From Cryptomeria japonica (Eukaryota > Streptophyta > Pinopsida > Cupressales > Cupressaceae), in the NCBI RefSeq assembly GCF_030272615.1, contig NC_081406.1, positions 211,642,997 to 211,706,996 of the forward strand: a stretch of DNA of 64,000 nucleotides. Direction: 5' to 3'. The notes below the pieces were generated by a model. That model was not told where the DNA came from. It saw nothing but the letters and a program-made list of their open reading frames with translations, and ran no database searches. This document shows positions 57,033 to 64,000 of this stretch, piece by piece (position 1 is the stretch's first letter; every line of letters starts with the position of its first letter). The position numbers and the translations under genes were made by a program.

Positions 57033-57674
57033 CCCTATCCATTAGGTTTGACCCTTTTCAAATTTGCAATTCAATTCCTTGTTTTTCTCAAAACCCTAAT
57101 ACAGTCCTATTTTCACATTGAAACCTTAATTTGACCTATCTAGAGATCGTAAAATCCACCAATTTTGGGAGGGCTATCTTTAAAATCATCATAGCTTTCA
57201 TCCTTGAAAATTTCCAAAAAATTTGGTTGGACCATGTGCATTTTCAACATGGTCCCCGACATTTTTCCCAAAATTTTGAGAGACTGTTATGACTATATTT
57301 AATAGCTTAAATCTAGAAAATTGGCTGATTTTGTCTATTTTTGATTCCTCTAAAATAAAAAATATCTTCAAAATTCAACATTTCAAATTTCAAGAATTTT
57401 TTTAAAATTAAGTGGTTAATTATAAGCTGCCCTGATTTTAAAAGTTCTATTTTTGTCAATTTTAAAATTAAGTGGTATCCCATTGACCCTAATTTTAAAA
57501 TTCCAATCACAAATTTGTTTTTGGAAATTGTGTCATTTTCGCCTTTCAACAAAGTTAAAATTGTTTAATCATTATTTTCTGAAATTTTGCATTATTCAAT
57601 TTTTGTACACTTTGTTCCCATAATTCAAAATTCAAATTCAAACTTTCAAACTTTCCCTCTAGTGGATTAGTTTT
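57033..57674 (+). other. F: leader, second part
   Basis: The F leader continues. Part of it (about 57095-57290) resembles the LTR of E: shared pieces include 'agtcctatttt', 'aaaatcatcata', 'cctgaaaattt' and 'acatttttcccaaaatttt'. Further on the 'aaaattaagtggt' repeats recur. No gene is visible. Confidence 0.6.
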
Positions 57675-59254
57675 ACCACTATTAGTCCTACCTATACTAT
57701 CCCCGTTAAACAAAGCATTCGAATTAAGGCTTCCCAAGGTTTAATTACAGAGGACATCAAGCATAATTTGGGTGACTTCTTTAACGGGGATAATGTTAAT
57801 TCTTCCCATCCGAATCATGTCCCTATCTATCCAATTTATCAATCCCATAATGAAGAAGAAGTTTTGATTAGAGTTTCCATAGATCAACTTTCAACAATGG
57901 ATGTCCCAATAATACCCTAATAGTGAAGCTCTACCATTAATTGAAGGCCTTAAGTGCATGATTCAAAGTGATAAGAATGGAATTGATATATTTCATGGCA
58001 TTTCTCATATTGTTAATTTTAATGTCATGCCTATAAATAGTTGTGCCAAAAACCTAGGTTATTCACAACCTTCAACATAGATCAATTATTCTATTCCTTT
58101 GAGTACTCCTATGACTAGTGTTCCTACTTTTACCTCAAACATCATGGCTACTTCAACTCAAAATGCCATTACTACAACAATTAGTCATAGGGAAAATCCT
58201 TCTTCTTCATTTAATCCTCCATCTTTACCTATGTTTTCAATAAGCATTCCTATTATCCCTTAACCAGTCAATGTGACATAAGGGGGCAATTCATTCAACA
58301 ATTTTATTCCTCCTTTAAGTGTCCTTCTTCCTACTCAATCAGGACCTATGCATACTCATCATAATGTCCCACCACCTTATTCAATTCCTTCTTTCAATAA
58401 TATCACACCACCTTCGCAATCAACCATGTCTAACATCAATTCTTCTACCAAAGCGACCATTAACAATCTTGCTCAAACTATGTCTTCTTTACAACAACAA
58501 ATTCCTTCCACAAGTCAATCCAAGTTTAGTGTGGCCACCTTTGATGTTGTGAGCCCACTTTCTCTTGATATTGTTAAAGTTGTGCCACCTAAGCCTTGAG
58601 GTCCCTCAATTGGAACTCTATAATAGAAAAGGTGATCCTCTAACGCATGTCAAAACATTTCAAACCTTGTGTACTGACTTTTCTTATGATCAAAGACTAC
58701 TTGCAAAATTGTTTACAAGAACACTAAGAGATAAGGCTTTACAATGGTATTTCCCTTTACCTTCTTATTCTATCATTTCTTTTCAAAAATTAGCAAATAC
58801 TTTCATTCAACAATTTCAAAACAACATTGGTCCTAAAATCACTTTGACTAATTTAATGCATTGTAAACAAGGTGTTAAAGAAAAAGTGTCTGATTTCATT
58901 GGTAGATATAAGCATTTGTGTGCTCAAATATATTTTCATGTACCTAATAATTATATTCAAAGAATTTTCATTTCTAATTTGCAAAAATATATTAGGGAAA
59001 AGCTTCTTTTGTCTGATTTTACTTCCTTTCTGCAGTTGTGTGCAACACTCCACAATTATCAACTGGTTGTGAGTCAAATGGAGCAATCTACTCCTATGGA
59101 TCTTAGTGATAAGGGGGAGAGTGTTCAACAGCCATTTGTGAAGTTCAAACCAACAAAAGGCTTCACCAAATTCAATGATACAATCAACAACAACAATGTG
59201 AATGCTACAACAAGTGTGCCTCCTATTTCTAAAGTTTTCAAATGAGAAAGACAA
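57675..59254 (+). pseudogene. F: gag
   Basis: The N-terminal region is readable from about 57675 (IRIKASQGLITEDIKHNLGDF) in broken frames with a Pro/Thr/Ser-rich middle. The stretch ending NNLAQTMSSLQQQI is in one frame (58348-58599). The capsid domain follows in another (58565-59245), so a frameshift lies near 58600. The capsid reads LELYNRKGDPLTHVKTFQTLC, RTLRDKALQWYFPLPSYSI, FQKLANTFIQQFQNNI and DFIGRYKHLC, a typical Gypsy gag. It builds the particle. E lacks this domain. Confidence 0.85.
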
Positions 59255-59296
59255 TTTACTCCTTTTAATGAATCTTTACATAGTATTATGTCTTAG

Positions 59297-59731
59297 TTGT
59301 TACAAAGAAATGTTATCAAACTTCCTCCTATAAAACTAGTTGATCCATCTAAGCTAGCATCCCCTTATTTTGATAATAATTCCTTTTGTCAATTTCATTG
59401 TCAGCTTGGTCATGATACTAAGAAATGTTTTGCATTGAAAAGTAAGATTCAAGGTTTGATTGATAATAATACTATATCTATGGCAGGTGTGAATGATAAG
59501 GGAAACAAATTAGTAGCTCCTCCTAATCAAATTCTTAATATTTTTACTGATCCTTTCCCTTCTAATACCTCTAACATGATTAAGACTGAACATACCTCTT
59601 TCTCTCCTTTTGATCTTACTACCACAACTCTGAATTTAGTGACTATGGTAGAGAAACAAGAGACAACTAAGGACACTTGTATTACATTTGACCCTAGTTA
59701 AACTATTAGGGCACCTGATGGCCCTTTATAC
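59297..59731 (+). pseudogene. F: gag C-terminus with knuckle-like motif
   Basis: The stretch reads CQFHCQLGHDTKKCFALKS and KIQGLIDNNTI. This is the CxxH-type knuckle and following helix found at the end of Tat-clade gag proteins (C-x2-H-x4-H-x4-C style). It is followed by a Thr/Ser-rich linker to the protease. A stop at 59699-59701 separates it. Confidence 0.82.
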
Positions 59732-60052
59732 ATGGTTGTGAATGTTAAGGACATACCTTTCTATGGTGCTCTTGTTGATTCCTCTTGCATGGTTAATGTC
59801 ACCGTTGAGGAGTATCTTTTCACATTAAAATTGCATAAACTAATATATGATGACATTAATGTGGTTGTGAAGTTATTTGATGGATTCTCTTGTCCTACCA
59901 TTGGTTGTATCACCCTTCCTATTGAAGTTCACACTAAATCTATGGATATCAACTTTGTTATCATTCCTTCTTCTGAGCAATTCCATGTGAAGTTGGGCTA
60001 CCCTTGGCTATCTTCCATGAAGGCTATTGCTTCTCCAAATCATAAGTTTTAA
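59732..60052 (+). pseudogene. F: aspartic protease
   Basis: This reads FYGALVDSSCMVNVTVEEYL, then CPTIGCITLPIEV and VKLGYPWLSSMKAI. The active-site motif is D-S-S where retropepsins have D-S-G or D-T-G, so activity is doubtful. The overall outline (VDSxxxxNV...LGxPW) is the same as in E (VDNGSGLNV...LGRPW). Confidence 0.82.
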
Positions 60053-61131
60053 AATTTCCCCACAATGGAGAAATCATAACTGTTAATCATAGCTTATTTC
60101 AACTATCTAAAAGAATCCCAAGTGTTCCTATTGATTTCTTCTTGCCTAAGCAATTTCAATCTCTTCCACAAAGGAGCAATGCTCTTTTCCAATCTTATAA
60201 AAAATGGAAGAAAGACATGATCTTATCCTTAAGTCAACCTAGATACCCAACAATTGAAATTCATATCATTCTTGAAGATGAAGTTCTTCCCCTAATGGAT
60301 AGGACTAATATTCCTCCTAAGTAAGATCCTCAACCTATTCCTATGGATGTAACTATGCTTTCTCCTAAGAAGAACAACAATATTCCTTCTAAGGTTAGAC
60401 ATGTACCACCTCCTTTATATGGCGCGGTTCTACCTCCTTCCTCTTATAGAGAGAAGAGGCCTACCTCTCCTCTTGTCCAATATAAAAGGCCTCAACTCAA
60501 ACCTTCAACTATCAAAGAGGAGAATATTCCTCTTTCAACAAATTTTTGTCCTTCTTCTTAGCCTTCCACTAAGACTCAACGAAATCATTGTGCGAGAGAC
60601 TGCTGGTGAAGATGTCATGCTCGAGCTTGTGAAGTTGTTCATTAAAACATTCAATCTCCCAAGACTCCAACAATTGACATGATTCCCTTTTCTTCTAAGC
60701 AAGATGTTGAACCTAAATCTCCAAATCATAAATTGCAAATAATATGTGATGGTTTTACTTCTATTCATGTGAGAGCTCCTCTTTCTATAAATCTTGATGA
60801 ATAAATAGCTGAAAATGTTATTCATTATGGTAATACAACTTCTAATGCTTCTGGTAGTGACTATGAATATGTTGATGTTGACAAGAATCTATCAACTGAA
60901 TTTTCAAAAACCCTAATCCTAGCTCCTAGAATCGAACAAAGTGACTTACCACATGAGAATAGTCCTTGTTTGGATTTTGTGATAGCTCCATCTATTGTGC
61001 TCGATGTCTCTCCTCTCACGTGTTCCCCACCTTCTCAAAATAGTGACTAGTAAGACCAGGAGGTGGATGTCATGCGAGATTAGCAACATTAGCATTGTAG
61101 ATTTTCTCCCTCTCTCCTCTCTTTCTCTTTT
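60053..61131 (+). pseudogene. F: spacer between protease and missing polymerase
   Basis: Decayed coding text in the same general frame continues (LPKQFQSLPQRSNALF, VRHVPPPLYGAVLPPS, DYEYVDVDKNLSTEF) with many stops. It is Pro/Ser-rich and then acidic, like the linker after protease in E. No polymerase motif appears before element G starts at 61132. Confidence 0.6.
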
Positions 61132-62524
61132 TGTTGGCATTTGCATGAAGATTGCATTGATGAACTATTGTGTTGTCATTGATGTCAATTGTAACCAGTA
61201 ATGATGTTGCTCTAATTTTGTTTTGCAACTGGTTGGTGTGCAAGTAAAAGAAACCAGTATTACTTAAGAAGTAGTGAGATCAATTGGTAACCCTACCTAT
61301 TGATGTGCCAAACCCTAACTAATGGAGCTTGGTGAATTGGTTGTATTGGTTTATGATCAAATGGTGAATAGTAATGATTATGCCACATATGCATGTTGTA
61401 TGTGATGAGTTTCAAGTGGTTTTTGGCATGTACAAATAATGGTTTTATCTTGGGAATGAGTGAGTACATTGCATGAAGAAGCCATGACATGAGTTACAAG
61501 ATTCAATGAAGTAGTGATCAAGGAGTGGTCAAGGTTGTCTTGAACAGTGTGCAATGATTTCTATGTAATCCAACAATCATACTTGAACCAATTTGTTTGT
61601 AATCTCTAGGAGATCTTAGGTTTGTGATGTGTTACCAACCTATTGTTTTTCTTATAAGGTCGATGAGTTGTTTTGTTGTAGTGTTGGCAATTTTGGTTAA
61701 GTGTTAGTGTGATTGGTTGCTGAACCAGAAGGAGTATTTGCAGTATGTGTGAAGGAATATAGGAGCATGAAAAGGATCTAATCAAGAAGAGTAGTTCTAT
61801 TTAATAGATCAGCAAACCCCTATTGTTCTCTAATAATTACAATAGTTAAATCCCTTAACCGGGTAAGCTTTAACATGCTTAGTGCTTTCTAAATCCTCTA
61901 ACCAGGTGATCCATTAGCTTGGATTTCAAATCCTCTATCGAGGTTACTCCTAACAGGGTATTGCTTCTAATAGGGAATTATAGTCAATCCCTTAACCAGG
62001 TGGTCCCTAACAAGATTTGTTCCTAACAGGACATTTTGTAAAGTTTTAACAAGCTTGGCTCCTAATAGGGAAAACTTCATAAGAGTTCAGAAAACTTGTG
62101 TGTATTCAACCCCATCGTGGTTTCCCATTTGGGTTTCCATGTCAAAAATCAGTGTGTCAAGTGGTGAATTATTTTTGTGGTTATGTTTGATATGGTTAAT
62201 TTGCTTAGTTGTTAAATCCACTAAGTTATGATAAGATGACCGATAGTAATATGAAATGTGCTTTTACTATTGTCAATAAAGTATTTTGATGTTTTGGTTA
62301 AATGGTTTGAGAGTTTTAGAGTTTTTATACTATTATTTTGATATGCTAGTCAAACCGGTAAACTGTCAATGCTATTGAAGTTTGTAGTTCAGTATTTGAA
62401 CCAGTTAGTTCATAGATTGGCTTGTGAGATTGTTTTAGAGGTTGGTGAAAGTTAAGTCAGTTTTCTATTCACCCCCCCCACTCTCAATAGTTGTTTGGAT
62501 CCTTACTGATTCATCATATCATTA
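61132..62524 (+). repeat. 5' LTR of G
   Basis: This LTR is about 1393 bases, from TGTTGGCATTTGCATG to 'catatcatta'. It has the hairpin-unit array (61835-62085), the 'cccatttgggtttccatgtc' block and the C-rich end motif (cacccccccca). It is preceded by T-rich sequence of F. Confidence 0.85.
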
Positions 62525-62537
62525 ATTGGTATCAGAG
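62525..62537 (+). other. Primer binding site of G
   Basis: ATTGGTATCAGAG follows the LTR directly. It is the initiator-Met tRNA type. Confidence 0.9.
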
Positions 62538-62594
62538 TATTTCATGTCCTCTAGTGTCTAAGCCTAACAACTTGAGGTAAAGATCTTGAAGAAC

Positions 62595-63599
62595 ATGATG
62601 AAGAAAGAAAGTCCAAAGTTTAATAGGGAAAAATATAGAATATGGAGTGATAGGATAAAAATATATATCAAGAGTCTAGGTAGTTAATACTGGGAGCATG
62701 TTGTTACATAATATACTGCACCTAGTGGGACTATGTCTGATGATCAAAAGAAAGAGAAAAAAGAAAATAATCAAGAATTGGAGGCCATTATCAGTTCTTT
62801 GTCTAATTCAGAATATGTTGATGTCCATGGTCTGGAGACTGCTTATGATATGTGGAAGAAACTTGAGAAAATCTATAGTGGTGATGAGCATGTGAATATT
62901 TTCAAAGAAGAGAGTTTGAGAGGTAAATTTGATGACATGCGGATGGATGAAGGTGAGAATATTCAATAGTATGGTGAAAGGATCAAGGAGATAGTTGATG
63001 AGATCAAAAGTTCTAGTGGTAAATGGGAAGATACCATAGTGGTTAGTAAGGTGTTGAGAACCCTTCTACCAGTCAATACTATCTGAGCTGCAGCCATTCA
63101 AGAGCTAAAGTCTATTGATAAAACAAAGGTAAGTCTTGACTCCATCATTGGTAAACTTACTACATTTGAATTAAATGGTTATGATGGTAGTGCTCTGAAA
63201 TCTGAATCTACATTTAGATCTTCAATTTCTAACCCACCTGTGAGGAAAAGCAGAGATGTTAGTCATAGTTATGAGTCTAGATCCATTAGAGAAGTTGATT
63301 ATGAAGACAGTCTGATCGAGCTTGAAGCATTGTTGGCCAAGTAGTTACCCAAAGGTACTAGTAAGTACAGAGGTAAATTACCTTTGAAGTGTTTTGCATG
63401 TAACAAGATTGGACATATTGTAGCTAATTGTCCTAATGGTGACAATGAGCATAAACGTGAGAAGTACAAGAAGTACAAAGGAAAAAGAAAAAGAGATTGC
63501 CTCATTATAGTTGATGGTGGAATCGCTGATGAGGAATCCAAGGGAGATGCTAATGAAGACATTGCCTTTGTTTCCATTAAAGAGGAGACATCTAATTAG
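62595..63599 (+). pseudogene. G: gag with zinc knuckle
   Basis: The frame starts at the ATG at 62595 (MMKKESPKFNREKYRIWSDR) and runs to about 63599 with TAG/TGA stops near 62685, 62709, 62967, 63085 and 63342. Landmarks: AIISSLSNSEYVDVHGLETA, DEHVNIFKEESLRGKF, IDKTKVSLDSIIGKLTTFEL and an intact knuckle CFACNKIGHIVANC. It is the particle protein of a Copia element, equivalent to K 22294-23163. The knuckle is followed by a basic stretch (KYKKYKGKRKR). Confidence 0.9.
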
Positions 63600-63795
63600 A
63601 AGGTATTAGTTTCTTGCATGGATAGTTCTAATCATTGGATCATAGATATTGGTTGTTTACACCGCATGACCGGTGATCGGAGTAAATTTCTTACTTTGAA
63701 GGAATTTGATGGAGTTGTGAGATTTGGAAATGACTCACCCTACATGGTAAAAGGAAAGGGAACCATTTCTCTTAATGGAAAGATCAGTGTAGATG
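63600..63795 (+). pseudogene. G: protease, cut by H
   Basis: In frame with gag after a TAG: NHWIIDIGCLHRMTGDRSKF. The Copia active site is normally DSGCSHHM. Here Ser is Ile and a His is Arg. Then VVRFGNDSPYMVKGKGTISL and the start of the next module (GKISVD), which in K goes on with DVFWVDGLKNN. Homology ends at 63795. Confidence 0.88.
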
Positions 63796-64000
63796 TGTTG
63801 GGTGAATATTTTGTCACCAGCGTACTAATGATAAAACATAAAATTCACACAACACTATGCTAAGAAATTAATCTCTCCTCTCATCAAGGGGAGGTTCCCT
63901 ATGAAATTCCTCCTCTAATTAATAAGAAATTAAATTTGTGGGTTGGTGTTGGGCATATAAATCTCTTTTTTTAGAGTTTATGTATTCTCCCTTCACCTAG
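63796..64000 (+). mobile_element. Start of element H, probable LTR
   Basis: TGTTGGGTGAATATTTTG begins exactly where homology between G and K stops. The sequence is unlike the K interior and has no coding frame. The TGTTGG start suggests an LTR like those of the other Copia elements here. The rest is beyond the window, so the assignment is tentative. Confidence 0.45.

Larger units (their letters stand above)
48686..61131 (+). mobile_element. Tat-like Gypsy element F, split by D and cut by G
   Basis: F starts with an LTR (48686-49827) whose first bases (tgtagtgtcataaaattg) and following primer site match element E. The interior runs 49828-50337, is broken by element D (50338-57032), and resumes with leader, gag, knuckle and protease to 61131, where Copia element G begins. 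Polymerase and 3' LTR are not in the window. They may lie beyond G or be lost. Many stops indicate an old element, older than E and D. Confidence 0.8.
61132..64000 (+). mobile_element. Copia element G, 5' part
   Basis: G is plus strand: LTR (61132-62524), primer site, gag, zinc knuckle and protease, and the start of GAG-pre-integrase, all in one frame. At 63796 it is cut by another element, H. It is related to K, A and J by gag wording and LTR layout. The remainder is outside the window. Several stops show that it is inactive. Confidence 0.85.

Noticed and set aside
1-64000. CRISPR arrays, bacterial operons, rRNA or tRNA genes
   Set aside because: No regularly spaced repeats with unique spacers, no ribosome-binding patterns, and no cloverleaf genes. 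The TGGTATCAGAG strings are primer binding sites next to LTRs, not tRNA genes.

Overview
This is nuclear DNA of a seed plant with a large, repeat-rich genome. The evidence is wall-to-wall LTR retrotransposons of plant Copia and Gypsy types, tRNA-iMet-type primer binding sites, plant-style LTR ends and a plant mobile domain (PMD) protein. A conifer or other giant-genome plant is plausible, but that is inference. I see no free-standing functional host gene, no rRNA or tRNA gene, and nothing bacterial. Almost every reading frame is a decayed transposon protein.

Left half (1-30875) is a four-deep nest. Copia element J (minus strand, 28629-30875 visible) was hit by Copia element K (plus strand, runs in from before base 1, ends at 28628). 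The 5' LTR of K was split by Copia element A (minus, 943-22022). Element A then received two insertions: chromodomain Gypsy element B (minus, 4072-11913) inside its reverse transcriptase, and element C (plus, 15273-21284) inside its 5' LTR. Five-base target-site duplications support the A, B and C boundaries.

Middle (30876-48685). A short unidentified flank is followed by a large Tat-like Gypsy element E (plus, 31490-44175, duplication GAAAC). E has protease, reverse transcriptase, two RNase H domains and integrase, but no recognisable gag. Its 3.7 kb tail carries an antisense, intron-containing PMD gene. To its right lie two Copia LTR remnants and about 2 kb of AT-rich sequence with no clear gene.

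Right part (48686-64000). A second Tat-like element F (plus, from 48686) has a long AT-rich leader interrupted by element D (minus, 50338-57032, duplication CCCTA). F continues with gag and protease until Copia element G starts inside it at 61132. G is itself interrupted at 63796 by the start of another element, H, which runs out of the window.

Two signals deserve most attention. C and D are members of one lineage with Copia-like ends but no polymerase or integrase. Each encodes a coiled-coil protein with four zinc knuckles plus a second long protein that I do not recognise, shared between them. The antisense PMD gene in E keeps splice sites and reading frame, and its in-frame stops are each explained by a single C-to-T change.
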